This document shows, piece by piece, positions 1 to 8,096 of a DNA stretch of 64,000 bases. The notes under the pieces were generated by a model. It saw nothing but the letters and a program-made list of their open reading frames with translations. It was not told where the DNA came from and made no database searches. This DNA is from Dehalobacter sp. 12DCB1 (lineage in GTDB: Bacteria > Bacillota > Desulfitobacteriia > Desulfitobacteriales > Syntrophobotulaceae): NCBI RefSeq assembly GCF_004343605.1, contig NZ_POSF01000015.1, positions 193,535 to 257,534 of the forward strand, read 5' to 3'. Positions within the stretch are counted from its first letter, which is position 1. The number at the start of each line of letters is the position of its first letter. The position numbers were made by a program, and so were the translations under genes.

Positions 1-1
1 G

Positions 2-181
2 ACCAAACAGTTGAGATTTCTCGAAGAGTTCGGTATGATTGACCGCTATGTTTATCCGGAAGTACCGCCAAAAGTCGAGTATTCCCTTAGTAAGATCGGC
101 CAGGAATTTATTCCCGTATTAGAGCAGTTTGAAGTTTTCGGCAATAAGTTCATCGCCCAGATGTCCGAATATAAAAAATAA
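2..181 (+). CDS. HxlR-family transcriptional regulator, C-terminal part
   Basis: Only the last 59 codons are present; the gene runs off the left edge. The translated tail has the HxlR winged-helix signature: a leucine-rich recognition-helix end (KQLRFLEEFGMIDR), the wing motif VYPEVPPKVEYSLS, then a helix with the invariant glycine (KIGQEF) leading into the dimerisation helix. HxlR proteins are small DNA-binding dimers that often respond to redox or electrophile stress; the signal for this one cannot be told. It converges on the pyrimidine-nucleoside phosphorylase gene with only 8 bases between stops and no visible terminator hairpin. Confidence 0.85.
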   Translation, partial: TKQLRFLEEFGMIDRYVYPEVPPKVEYSLSKIGQEFIPVLEQFEVFGNKFIAQMSEYKK

Positions 182-189
182 CGGTCTTT

Positions 190-1491
190 TTAGCGGATCA
201 CTGTCGAAACCGTCGGTTTAAGCAGCGGCTTTTCTTCGTCAATTGTAATCGCCGCTGCAGCCTTTGCCAATCCAAGCGAACTTTTTTCGGCAGAAGAAGT
301 ATACAGCATGCATAATGGTTCACCGGCTTGCACTGCGTCACCGGCCTTTTTCAACAGATAAACACCTGCGCCAAGGTCGATTGCACTGTCTTTCGTTTCC
401 CGGCCGGCCCCGAGAGCCATGGCCAGAAGCCCAATCTTCCGGGCATCAATATGTTGAATATAACCTGCTCTTTCGGCTTTATAAACAATTTTTTCTGAAG
501 CCAGGGGCAGGTTTTTGGCATGCAGCACGGCCGTATCGCCTCCCTGGGCTTGAACAAACGCCAAAAACTTCTCCCAGGCCCTGCCGCTCTGCAGTGTATC
601 TTTCAGGATCTCTCCAGCTTCCGTGATTGTAGCAGCTTTCTTCCCGAGCACAAGCATCCAGCTTGCCAGTTCCAGACACACTTCCATTAAATCATCAGGT
701 CCTTTGCCCTGCAGACAGTCAATGGCCTCAAGAACTTCAAGACTGTTGCCGACGGCCCTCCCGAGCGGCTGGTCCATCCTGCTCAGGACCGCCGCCATAT
801 CCCTGCCCAGATTTTTGCCGATCCCAACCATGATATCCGCCAGTGTTTTAGCTTCTTCCAACGTCGCCATAAAAGCGCCTGAGCCGTATTTTACATCCAG
901 CACAATCCCCTGGGCGCCGGCGGCAATCTTTTTGCTCATGATGGAAGAAGCAATCATCGGAATCGAATCGACCGTTGCCGTAACATCCCGTAAAGCATAA
1001 AGTTTTTTATCTGCTGGAACCATGCTACCGGTTTGGGCGACGACCGCTAAGCCAATCCTGCCTACCTGCTCAAGGAACTCCTGTTCTCCTAATTCGACCC
1101 GGAATCCCGGAATAGCGGAGAGTTTGTCAATGGTTCCCCCAGTGTGCCCGAGGCCTCTACCGGACATCTTGGCAACCGGAACGCCGCAAGCGGCTACCAG
1201 CGGGGCAACAACCAGCGTTGTCTTATCCCCAACGCCTCCGGAACTGTGCTTATCGACAAATACTTTCCCCGGAAGGGACAGTTTAAGCTGATCTCCGCTC
1301 TCCGCCATCGCCATGGTCAGCTCCGCTGTTTCCTGAACGGTCATCCCCTTAAAATAGACCGCCATCGTCCACGCCGAGACCTGATAGTCTGGGATGTTTC
1401 CTTGAACATAACCCTGAACGATAAACCTGATCTCCTCCCGCGTAAGCGGATAGCCGTTTTTCTTCTTTTCAATCAGCTCAACCATTCTCAT
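190..1491 (-). CDS. pdp: Pyrimidine-nucleoside phosphorylase
   Basis: 433 residues, the usual length. It cleaves thymidine, deoxyuridine or uridine with phosphate to give the base and (deoxy)ribose-1-phosphate in the cytoplasm. The family signature KHSSGGVGDK is at residues 81-90, and the phosphate/pyrimidine-site stretch MSGRGLGHTGGT follows at about 108-119. The C-terminal alpha/beta domain is complete. The ATG start has an AAGGCGG site about 10 bases upstream. It is the last gene of a salvage set transcribed xerD-deoB-pnp-pdp: the sugar phosphate made here and by PNP is the DeoB substrate. Two palindromic repeats occupy the 498-base gap to pnp, so co-transcription with pnp is likely but interrupted by structured RNA. 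Thymidine phosphorylase DeoA is the alternative name; the length and Firmicute context favour Pdp. Confidence 0.95.
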   Translation of the reverse strand: MRMVELIEKKKNGYPLTREEIRFIVQGYVQGNIPDYQVSAWTMAVYFKGMTVQETAELTMAMAESGDQLKLSLPGKVFVDKHSSGGVGDKTTLVVAPLVAACGVPVAKMSGRGLGHTGGTIDKLSAIPGFRVELGEQEFLEQVGRIGLAVVAQTGSMVPADKKLYALRDVTATVDSIPMIASSIMSKKIAAGAQGIVLDVKYGSGAFMATLEEAKTLADIMVGIGKNLGRDMAAVLSRMDQPLGRAVGNSLEVLEAIDCLQGKGPDDLMEVCLELASWMLVLGKKAATITEAGEILKDTLQSGRAWEKFLAFVQAQGGDTAVLHAKNLPLASEKIVYKAERAGYIQHIDARKIGLLAMALGAGRETKDSAIDLGAGVYLLKKAGDAVQAGEPLCMLYTSSAEKSSLGLAKAAAAITIDEEKPLLKPTVSTVIR

Positions 1492-1528
1492 CGTATTTAT
1501 GCCGCCTTATTACTATTTATTTGGGGCT

Positions 1529-1634
1529 GGTCTGTGTGTCACAGCACCGCTCTTCGGCTATTGCGCCCTCCGTGGCGCAAATAGCCGCGCTCCGCATCGT
1601 GCTCCGCTTCTCGCGGAGTTGTGACACCCAGACT
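1529..1634 (+). repeat. Palindromic element family 1, copy A (short form)
   Basis: The outer arms GGTCTGTGTGTCACA and TGTGACACCCAGACT pair at 13 of 15 positions. Inside, the shared core reads CCGCTCTTCGGCTATTGCGC, then a GCTATTGCGCC/GGCGCAAATAGC hairpin, then GCCGCGCTCCGCATCGTGCT and a CTCCGC/GCGGAG hairpin. The copies at 1778, 18167, 21481 and 32473 share this core. This copy lacks the internal block of about 50 bases carried by the 21481 and 32473 copies. Confidence 0.85.
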
Positions 1635-1777
1635 GATAATAAGTTTAAGTCTATTGTGCATGTCATGATGCAGAATCATTTTATTATGGCATTGTTGCAA
1701 GAATTGAGGTTATCACTGGAACAACTGTATTTTCAACAATCATCTGGATTATCTGCGCTGAATAAAACCCTCAGATC

Positions 1778-1886
1778 AGTCTGCGTGCCACGGCTCCGCG
1801 AAAAGCGGAGCAAGGATTGCGCAGCGCGGCCGTTAGCGCCAGGAGGGCGCTATCTGCCGAGGAGCGGTGCTGTGGCACGCAGGCCT
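1778..1886 (-). repeat. Palindromic element family 1, copy A2 (short form)
   Basis: Read on the minus strand, this copy has the same core as copy A (CACAGCACCGCTC, GCGCCCTCC, GGCCGCGCT, TGCTCCGCTT, TCGCGGAG). Its outer arms AGTCTGCGTGCCAC and GTGGCACGCAGGCC pair over at least 11 contiguous bases. The arm bases differ from copy A (CTGCGTGCCAC against CTGTGTGTCAC), but both sides have changed together so that pairing is kept. Confidence 0.85.
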
Positions 1887-1989
1887 ACCCGAAGAGAAAT
1901 TCCATATAGAACCATACCCTAAAGCAAATTGGAAACTGAGACCGATCTCAAGAGGTTTCAGGTATGAAATCATGCCTATAATGCATGCA

Positions 1990-2823
1990 TCAGTCCAGCA
2001 GCGCGATTAATTGCCTCATGTACCGCAGAAACGTCTCCTCAATCCGGTCCGCCGTCGCCAATACCTCCTGATGGTCAAGCTTTTGCTTTAATATTCCGGC
2101 GGCCATGTTGGTCACACACGAGATGCCAAGCACTTTCATCCCGCCATGATTCGCAACAATGACTTCCGGTACAGTGGACATTCCGACAAGGTCGGCTCCA
2201 ATCGTTCTTAAATAACGAATCTCTGAAGGCGTCTCATAGCTCGGTCCGCTGAGCGCCGCATAGACTCCCTGCCAGGGATTCAAGCCGTACTCCTTCATCA
2301 GGGATAGTGCCAGCTCTCTCCATTTGCCGTCATAGGCTTCACTGAGATCCGGGAAACGCGGTCCAAGATTGCTGAGATTCGCTCCTCGCAGCGGACTGCT
2401 TCCCATCAGGTTGATATGGTCTTTGATCACGATCAGATCCCCGGGGCGGTAATCCGAATTGATTCCTCCAGCGGCATTGGTCACGACCAAACCTTTCATC
2501 CCGATCGTTTGCATCAGACGGACCGGGAAAGTCACTTCATGCATCTCATAACCTTCGTAATAATGGAAACGTCCCTGGAGAACCATGACCTTTCTGTCTC
2601 CCAATGTTCCGACGATCAGCTTGCCGGAATGCCCTGTAACAGTAGACACAGGAAAATGAGGGATTCCGCTGTACGGAATAACGACAGCATCTTCCACAAG
2701 TTCAGCCAGCTTGCCAAGACCTGAACCTAAAATAATGCCTATTTCAGGAATGTATGAGATTTTCTTGAGCAGAAAATTACGGGCATCATTCAGCCATATC
2801 GTCATGACTTGTTCATTAATCAT
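1990..2823 (-). CDS. Purine-nucleoside phosphorylase (trimeric type)
   Basis: 277 residues, typical of the trimeric PunA/PupG class. It phosphorolyses inosine and guanosine and their deoxy forms. Visible motifs are the phosphate-binding GSGLG (33-37) and GHSG (64-67), the [10 protein letters not shown] segment (83-92), TNAAGG (115-120), GPSYETP (193-199), GMSTVPE (214-220) and the base-binding asparagine in TNMAAG (238-243). The ATG start has an AAAGGAG site 9 bases upstream. It overlaps the end of deoB by 8 bases, which implies translational coupling. Ribose-1-phosphate from this enzyme feeds DeoB next door. Confidence 0.95.
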   Translation of the reverse strand: MINEQVMTIWLNDARNFLLKKISYIPEIGIILGSGLGKLAELVEDAVVIPYSGIPHFPVSTVTGHSGKLIVGTLGDRKVMVLQGRFHYYEGYEMHEVTFPVRLMQTIGMKGLVVTNAAGGINSDYRPGDLIVIKDHINLMGSSPLRGANLSNLGPRFPDLSEAYDGKWRELALSLMKEYGLNPWQGVYAALSGPSYETPSEIRYLRTIGADLVGMSTVPEVIVANHGGMKVLGISCVTNMAAGILKQKLDHQEVLATADRIEETFLRYMRQLIALLD

Positions 2824-4000
2824 GCTGATTTTCTCCTTTCAATTCTGTATAAAAACTGGTCCCGATTTCAATCGACTGTACCCCCAAATATTCGGCAATG
2901 GTCACTCCAAGATCTGCAAAGCAGGCTCTCTGTCCGAGATTCACTCCCTGCTTCAGCTTCGGCCCGTATACAAGCAGCGGAACGTATTCCCGGGAATGAT
3001 CTGTGCTTACTGTCGTCGGATCACAGCCATGGTCGGCCGTAATAAATAGGATATCATCCTGTTTAAGAATGCTAGTTATTTCTGGAATTCTGGCATCAAA
3101 GGCCTCAAGGGCCTCGGCATAACCCCTGACATTATTGCGGTGTCCATAAACCATATCAAAATCAACAAGATTTGTAAAAATTAAGCCTGCGTCGTCCCGC
3201 CGCAGATATTCGATGGTCTTGGCGATTCCATCGTCATTTCCATGAGAGCTGACATGCTCACTGATTCCTTTGCCATTAAAGATATCGTTAATTTTGCCGA
3301 CTGCCAATACTTTCTGCCCGGCTTCAACAATCCTGTCCAGCAGTGTTTTTTCCGGAGGATCCACAGCAAAATCATGCCTGTTTGGTGTTCTTTGGTAATT
3401 GCCTGTTTCGCCGATGAAAGGGCGTGCAATGACACGGGCAACCCGTAAGTCACCCTGCAGCATTTCCCGGGCAATTCTGCATATCTCCATCAGCTCATTT
3501 AATGGAATAACCTCCTCATGCGCTGCAATCTGGAATACTGAATCGGCAGAGGTATAAACAATCGGTTGTCCAGTCCTGACATGCTCTGCCCCGAGGCGCT
3601 GCATAATTTCCGTGCCGGATGCCACCTCATTGCCTAAAGTCAGCCGGCCGATTCGTTCTTCAAACCTTCTGATAAAATCATCAGGAAAGCCGGACGGAAA
3701 AGTTGGAAAAGCCTGATCCAGAATGATCCCGGTCATTTCCCAATGGCCGGTGATTGTATCCTTGCCTTTTGATCTTTCAGCCATGAACCCGTAATTTGCG
3801 GAAGGATTGTTTTGGGGAGAAACAAAAGGAATTTCGCGTGCATTGCCAAGACCCATACGCTGAAGATTCGGGATTTTCAATCCGCCTGCCTGCTTGGATA
3901 TATTCGCCAGCGTATTGCTTCCTTCATCGCCATATTGGGCTGCATCCGGCATTGCTCCGATGCCAACGCTATCCATTACGATCAATATCGCCCGAGCCAT
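2816..4000 (-). CDS. deoB: Phosphopentomutase
   Basis: 394 residues from the chosen start. It interconverts (deoxy)ribose-1-phosphate and -5-phosphate and links nucleoside phosphorolysis to central metabolism. It is an alkaline-phosphatase-superfamily metalloenzyme. The N-terminal metal motif [10 protein letters not shown], the phosphorylated-threonine region DTITGHWEM (81-89), NRHDFAVDP and the C-terminal TADHGCDPT metal motif are all present. I chose the ATG at 4000 because AAGGAGG lies 7 bases upstream; a longer in-frame start at 4048 would add 16 unrelated residues. The start lies inside the 3' end of xerD, and the gene overlaps pnp by 8 bases. Confidence 0.95.
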   Translation of the reverse strand: MARAILIVMDSVGIGAMPDAAQYGDEGSNTLANISKQAGGLKIPNLQRMGLGNAREIPFVSPQNNPSANYGFMAERSKGKDTITGHWEMTGIILDQAFPTFPSGFPDDFIRRFEERIGRLTLGNEVASGTEIMQRLGAEHVRTGQPIVYTSADSVFQIAAHEEVIPLNELMEICRIAREMLQGDLRVARVIARPFIGETGNYQRTPNRHDFAVDPPEKTLLDRIVEAGQKVLAVGKINDIFNGKGISEHVSSHGNDDGIAKTIEYLRRDDAGLIFTNLVDFDMVYGHRNNVRGYAEALEAFDARIPEITSILKQDDILFITADHGCDPTTVSTDHSREYVPLLVYGPKLKQGVNLGQRACFADLGVTIAEYLGVQSIEIGTSFYTELKGENQHD

Positions 4001-4940
4001 CTGTATTTCCTCCTTTTTTAGCCCGCGGGTGTGATTTGCGGAAAACATCCAACAGGCGTTTTTTCGTTAAATGGGTATAGATCTGAGTGGTCGATATATC
4101 GGCATGCCCAAGCATTTCTTGAACCGAACGCAAATCAGCACCATTATCAAGCAAATGTGTTGCAAAACTGTGTCTTAATAAATGCGGATAAATATCTGAA
4201 CTCAAATTATTTTCCGCCGCCCATTTTTTTAAAATCAGCCAGACTCCCTGACGTGTCAGCGGTCTACCGCGTGAATTGAGAAAAAGGATATTCCTGGCTT
4301 CTGCTGTTGGTTTCGGGTTGCGGGTGAGCAGCGTTTGCCTTGTGGAATCAATGTATGCCTTTAAGATAAGGATGCCGGGCTCACCCAAAGGAACGATTCT
4401 TTCTTTATTCCCTTTACCCCGGCAGCGAATATATCCCAAATGATAGGAAATATCGTTCAGGCTGAGTCCAATCAGCTCTGAGACCCTGAGCCCGCTCCCA
4501 TAGAGAACCTCGACAATCGCCCGGTCTCTACTGCTGAGATCATTTTGATTATCATTCTGGTCAATTGCCCTGGTCAGATTGATCTCCGACAAGACGCGGG
4601 GCAGCTTTTGTTCGAGTTTCGGGGCCGGCAGAAAGACCGTTGGATCGTCATTTCTTTTGTCTTCCTGAAGCAAATATCCGTAAAATCCTCTTAAAGCTGC
4701 CGTATACCTAGCCAGTGTTCTTGCAGATTTCCCCTGCTTCTTTTCGTCCAGAATGAAAGTGATCAGGTCTGAAGTACTACACTGCAAAACTGTCCTGTCA
4801 TTTTCGTGAACAAAAAGTACAAATTTATAAAGATCCCTGCAGTAATTGGAACAGGTATTTGCGGAAAGCCCTCTTTCAACACGTAGATGGTACAGATAAT
4901 CTTCTAACAGATCATCCCTTAATTTGCTATCTTTAGACAT
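3969..4940 (-). CDS. xerD: Tyrosine recombinase XerD (chromosome dimer resolution)
   Basis: 323 residues, slightly longer than the usual 295-300 because of a hydrophilic tail (about residues 304-323) that overprints the deoB ribosome-binding site and start. The N-terminal SAM-like core-binding domain covers about residues 8-95. Catalytic residues are visible: Arg152 (GLRVSEL), Lys176 (CRGKGNKER), His253 and Arg256 ([10 protein letters not shown]), His279 (LGHADISTT) and the nucleophile Tyr288 (IYTH). XerD acts with XerC at dif with FtsK; the xerD-deoB-pnp order is conserved in Firmicutes, which favours XerD over an integrase. The ATG start follows GGGGG by 6 bases. Confidence 0.93.
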   Translation of the reverse strand: MSKDSKLRDDLLEDYLYHLRVERGLSANTCSNYCRDLYKFVLFVHENDRTVLQCSTSDLITFILDEKKQGKSARTLARYTAALRGFYGYLLQEDKRNDDPTVFLPAPKLEQKLPRVLSEINLTRAIDQNDNQNDLSSRDRAIVEVLYGSGLRVSELIGLSLNDISYHLGYIRCRGKGNKERIVPLGEPGILILKAYIDSTRQTLLTRNPKPTAEARNILFLNSRGRPLTRQGVWLILKKWAAENNLSSDIYPHLLRHSFATHLLDNGADLRSVQEMLGHADISTTQIYTHLTKKRLLDVFRKSHPRAKKGGNTDGSGDIDRNG

Positions 4941-5039
4941 AAAATATCCCCCTGCAGTTCATTTCTACGCAAGGAGGAATTATCCTTTTCTTTAGGGATT
5001 ATCGTTTCACATTAATTAAAAAATAAGGCTGTCCCCTGT

Positions 5040-5642
5040 CTATAAGCCGAAAAGGCGCGCTCCCAGTATGGTAAAATATCCTTGTAGTAACCCTGTGGCT
5101 AAAGCCGCGATGGAGATCAATAAGGCCATGCCACAGTAGTGGAGAAAGTTATTCTTTAGAAAATCACCCCGCATCCTTCCCTGCAGCAGGAGAAGCGAGA
5201 AAACAGTCGCAAGACCGGCTCCGAGCAGAAGACACGGAACCGCCAGAAGCGATGGGAATAGAATCGTAAACAGGACCAAGCCCAAACCCATCATTTTTTT
5301 CAGTTGAATAATAAACACAACCGTAAAACCTAAGATAAATCCTCTCGTAAAGACGATCAGGTATACCAGTGGAGTTCCAATCACCGTCAAGCCAAGGATC
5401 CATATCCCCGCCATCATAATAAAGTTATCCCTGGCTAGCTGCTGAAGGAATGACGTATCTATGGCAGTTGGTTGTTCTCCGAGCAGGCTGTTGAAGAAAC
5501 CGGTTAGTTCTTCCGCTTTTTCTATTCCCAATGAACTGACCCCAACTGCTCCGAAAACACCTCCGGCTAAAAATACGCAGCAGAGCGTCAGATAGATAAC
5601 CCAGTACTGATTGATATGATCGTACAGCATTTTCTTCATCAT
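5040..5642 (-). CDS. spoIIM: Stage II sporulation protein M
   Basis: About 200 residues with five predicted membrane segments: a first helix after MLYDHINQYW, then segments near residues 70-90, 95-120, 125-155 and the C-terminal 165-190. SpoIIM is part of the SpoIIDMP machine that remodels septal and engulfment peptidoglycan in the mother cell. Two adjacent ATG codons (5642 and 5639) follow GGAGG by 4 and 7 bases; the second is better spaced, so the protein may begin MKKMLYDH. The spoIIM-xerD-deoB order is conserved in spore-formers. Confidence 0.9.
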   Translation of the reverse strand: MMKKMLYDHINQYWVIYLTLCCVFLAGGVFGAVGVSSLGIEKAEELTGFFNSLLGEQPTAIDTSFLQQLARDNFIMMAGIWILGLTVIGTPLVYLIVFTRGFILGFTVVFIIQLKKMMGLGLVLFTILFPSLLAVPCLLLGAGLATVFSLLLLQGRMRGDFLKNNFLHYCGMALLISIAALATGLLQGYFTILGARLFGL

Positions 5643-5765
5643 TCTACCTCCCTGAAGACTTGTCCTCAAGAAAATCATATTCAGGAAGGCAGAAGACTAG
5701 TACCTTGTCAACGCTAAAATGCATGTAAAAACGCTGAGGAAATTTTTGAAAATATCTTTATTCGT

Positions 5766-6290
5766 TTATAGCGCCAGTAGCAGGCCAATGGCAGTTTTGG
5801 CATCAAAGAATCCGCTGCTCCCTGCCATTTGCAGAGCCTGTTCCCTTGGAACAGCTACGACATTCAAAAACTCATCGTCATCACAGTCCAGAGGGGACCA
5901 GCTCAGATGCTGTGCCCGGTAGATATGGATCATTTCATCGGTAAAACCCGGTGATGTATAAAAAGAGCCAAGATAGTTTAGTTCTCCTTGATAACCTGTT
6001 TCCTCCCTTAATTCTCTTAAGGCGCAAGTTTCCGGGTCTTCACCCGGGTCCATTTTCCCGGCTGGAATTTCCAGCGTTTCCTTGGCCAGCGCATAGCGGT
6101 ACTGGCGAACCATTATGATCTTGCCTTCGTGTTCAGGCACGATGGCTACAGCACCGGAATGCCTAACAATTTCCCGAATGGACGTTTTTCCATTCGGGAG
6201 TTCAACTGTATCCCGATTGACACTGATGAACTTTCCGGAATATACCCTCTGTTCAGCAATACATTTTTCTGTCAGGTCATTATTATCCAT
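5766..6290 (-). CDS. nudF: ADP-ribose pyrophosphatase (Nudix hydrolase)
   Basis: 174 residues. The complete Nudix box spans residues 78-100, with key residues G78, E84, R92, E93, L94, R95, E96, E97 and G99. The upstream RQYRYALAKETLEIPAG stretch is characteristic of the ADP-ribose pyrophosphatase subfamily (NudF/YqkG type), which splits ADP-ribose into AMP and ribose-5-phosphate and limits spontaneous protein ADP-ribosylation. The ATG start has GGAGG 6 bases upstream. It precedes spoIIM with a gap of 120 bases, the same neighbourhood as B. subtilis yqkG-spoIIM. Substrate specificity beyond ADP-ribose cannot be judged from the sequence. Confidence 0.9.
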   Translation of the reverse strand: MDNNDLTEKCIAEQRVYSGKFISVNRDTVELPNGKTSIREIVRHSGAVAIVPEHEGKIIMVRQYRYALAKETLEIPAGKMDPGEDPETCALRELREETGYQGELNYLGSFYTSPGFTDEMIHIYRAQHLSWSPLDCDDDEFLNVVAVPREQALQMAGSSGFFDAKTAIGLLLAL

Positions 6291-6431
6291 GAAGAACCTC
6301 CTGTGTTCTAAAATATTAGATGAAATCAGTTATCCTGATTAATGGATTTTGGACCGGATGCTGGCATATTATTGCCTTCTTCCATACTATGATACATTAT
6401 ATCCTATCTATTTGGTCTGGGAGGCGTAAAT

Positions 6432-6998
6432 ATGCCGGCTGAATCTCACCATAACACCTATCAGCTGCTGGTAACGATAACAACCTTTATATTTGCTGTT
6501 ACCTCCATGATTACCGTCTATATTTCCCTGTCAGCCTGGAAGGAAGAACGGGGATCCGTCAAACCTTACCTTACCTTTACACAATCTCCTTCTGTGAAGA
6601 TTCTTAATAAAAAAGATGTGGCATTCAGCTTTCATTTCACCAACGTCGGTACGCATCCGGCAGCTTCACTCCATTGCCAGACCATTTTTGTAGATAGTGA
6701 TTTAAATGCAGAACCGCTCCGGGTTGATCAGCTCTCCCTCGCCAATTATGTTTCTCCTGATTCCACTGTGGATCTCGTTGTCAACATCGATATGCAATCC
6801 CAAGAAATTGACGCCGGACAGGTTAGTCAGTATTATATTATTTTAAATCTAAAATATTTTGATCCGGTATTTGAAACACAATACGAACAAATTATCTATT
6901 TACGATGGGCCGGTATATCTAACGGTCAGCTTCAGCCAATTTATCATGCGTCCAGAGAAGATAAGGCTCAGATCATTCAATACCTTGGCCAAACCTAG
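6432..6998 (+). CDS. Membrane-anchored protein of unknown function
   Basis: 188 residues. I do not recognise a named family. One N-terminal hydrophobic helix (about residues 10-32) is followed by an extracytoplasmic domain predicted to be mostly beta strands, without cysteines or an obvious catalytic motif. This gives an Nin-Cout membrane anchor with a beta-rich domain outside. The ATG has GGAGG 7 bases upstream, so the gene is credible. It is one of four complete plus-strand genes in the window and is convergent with spo0A. No function can be inferred from the neighbours. Confidence 0.75.
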   Translation: MPAESHHNTYQLLVTITTFIFAVTSMITVYISLSAWKEERGSVKPYLTFTQSPSVKILNKKDVAFSFHFTNVGTHPAASLHCQTIFVDSDLNAEPLRVDQLSLANYVSPDSTVDLVVNIDMQSQEIDAGQVSQYYIILNLKYFDPVFETQYEQIIYLRWAGISNGQLQPIYHASREDKAQIIQYLGQT

Positions 6999-7070
6999 TC
7001 AACCATGGCAAAAGCAATTTCTTTCTCGATATCAAGCTTCCTACAGCCTAAATAAGCATTGTAATAAATT

Positions 7071-7110
7071 AACACCTTCTCATTTATTTGAAAACAAAGG
7101 AGAAGGTGTT
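7071..7110. terminator. Hairpin between the convergent 6432-6998 gene and spo0A
   Basis: An 11-bp perfect stem AACACCTTCTC/GAGAAGGTGTT encloses an A/T-rich loop. On the minus strand it is followed by TAATTTATT, a weak U-rich tract, 48 bases after the spo0A stop. It probably terminates spo0A transcription and may act in both directions. Confidence 0.6.
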
Positions 7111-7158
7111 CTCTACTCAGTTAGTTTAAAATTGGCTAAAATCGCCAAAATTTCTATC

Positions 7159-7968
7159 TTATAACTTATCAGCAATTCTCAATTTATCTGCGACCATCGC
7201 GATAAATTCCGAGTTCGTCGGTTTCCCGCGGTCAACATTAATCGTATAGCCAAAAAATTTGTTCATAAACTCAATATTTCCTCTGTCCCAGGCTAGTTCA
7301 ATCGCATGGCGGATTGCCCTTTCCACTCTGCTGGGAGTCGTACCATAATTTTTGGCAATCATCGGATACAATTCTTTGGTCACGGCGCCAAGCAGAGAAA
7401 CATCTTTGATCACGGAGACAATAGCGTCTCTCAGATACTGATATCCCTTGACATGCGCGGGTACTCCCATCTGTTGGATCATCTTGGTAACTTCAACTTC
7501 AATCATTTTGGAATTTTTGACGTTAACCTGAATAACACTGCTGATATTCGGAGATATCATAGCATTTGAAGTATTATTAAAAGAAGGGGCGGCTTCATAA
7601 ACCCCGACCAGCTGCCGTATTCTTTTCCCTAACGTGTCCAAATCAAATGGTTTTAATATGTAATAGTCAGCCCCCAGTTGAACCGCTCGATGTGTCATAT
7701 TTTCCTGACCAAAAGAAGTTAAAATAATCACCCTAGGCCTTTTGATCGTGTTTATCAATTTTTCCATGACGCCTAATCCGTCAAGATGAGGCATAATAAT
7801 ATCCAGAACTACCACATCCGGTTCCTCTTTTTTGATCATATCCAGTGCGTCGTTTCCGTTATAAGCTACACCCGAAAGAACCATATCCTCTTGATTGCTT
7901 ATATATTCCTTTAATACTTCAATAAAATCGCGGTTATCGTCAGCCAACAAAACTTTTATCTCTTCCAT
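7159..7968 (-). CDS. spo0A: Sporulation master regulator Spo0A
   Basis: 269 residues, the normal length. It is a response-regulator receiver with the acidic pair Asp10-Asp11, phosphoacceptor Asp56 (VVVLDIIMP), Thr in ILTSFG and Lys in YILKPFD. After a linker comes the Spo0A-specific DNA-binding domain with recognition helix [16 protein letters not shown]. The phosphorylated dimer binds 0A boxes and commits the cell to sporulation. The ATG at 7968 has GGAGG 8 bases upstream; a TTG one codon earlier would also be in frame but is less likely. The neighbour upstream is spoIVB, the usual order. Probable double promoter and 0A boxes lie in the 117-base gap. Confidence 0.98.
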   Translation of the reverse strand: MEEIKVLLADDNRDFIEVLKEYISNQEDMVLSGVAYNGNDALDMIKKEEPDVVVLDIIMPHLDGLGVMEKLINTIKRPRVIILTSFGQENMTHRAVQLGADYYILKPFDLDTLGKRIRQLVGVYEAAPSFNNTSNAMISPNISSVIQVNVKNSKMIEVEVTKMIQQMGVPAHVKGYQYLRDAIVSVIKDVSLLGAVTKELYPMIAKNYGTTPSRVERAIRHAIELAWDRGNIEFMNKFFGYTINVDRGKPTNSEFIAMVADKLRIADKL

Positions 7969-8025
7969 CAAACTATCCTCCAGCTTCCAAAGATCACCAA
8001 AAAACGTATAAATTCAATCCAGTTA

Positions 8026-8054
8026 CCTTTCGACAAGAATTTACCAATTCCTTC
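8026..8054 (-). promoter_or_regulatory. Candidate SigH-type promoter of spo0A
   Basis: On the minus strand GAAGGAATT matches the SigH -35 consensus RNAGGAWWW at every position. Eleven bases later GTCGAAAGG matches the first part of the -10 consensus RNNGAATWW (RNNGAA) but not the last three bases. B. subtilis spo0A has a SigH promoter at the equivalent place. Confidence 0.5.
8029..8036 (-). promoter_or_regulatory. 0A box upstream of spo0A
   Basis: TTGTCGAA on the minus strand is an exact match to the Spo0A-binding consensus TTGWCRAA. It overlaps the -10 region of the candidate SigH promoter, a position fitting autoregulation. Confidence 0.6.
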
Positions 8055-8067
8055 TGGTCCAATGGGA

Positions 8068-8096
8068 AAAATATTTATTCGGCATTATTTTGTCAA
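8068..8096 (-). promoter_or_regulatory. Candidate vegetative (SigA) promoter of spo0A with overlapping 0A box
   Basis: TTGACA (8091-8096), a 17-base spacer and TATTTT (8068-8073) read on the minus strand. The -35 overlaps the last codons of spoIVB and is also part of TTGACAAA (8089-8096), an exact 0A-box match. Spo0A-P binding there would be expected to block the vegetative promoter, as in B. subtilis. Confidence 0.5.

Larger units (their letters stand above)
1492..1989. other. Intergenic region pnp-pdp holding two inverted repeat elements
   Basis: No convincing gene lies here. The span holds one palindromic element in plus orientation (1529-1634) and a second in minus orientation (1778-1886), separated by 143 bases of AT-rich sequence. 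The inner flanks also match as inverted repeats: CAGACTGAT ends the first and ATCAGTCTG begins the second. A 133-codon plus-strand open frame (1521-1922) crosses both elements, but its composition follows the repeats and it has no ribosome-binding site, so I do not call it. Confidence 0.8.

Noticed and set aside
1521-1922. 133-codon plus-strand open frame with an LQELRLSLEQL stretch that recalls a Spo0E-like helix
   Set aside because: It crosses two palindromic elements, lacks a ribosome-binding site and lacks the SQELD motif of Spo0E proteins.
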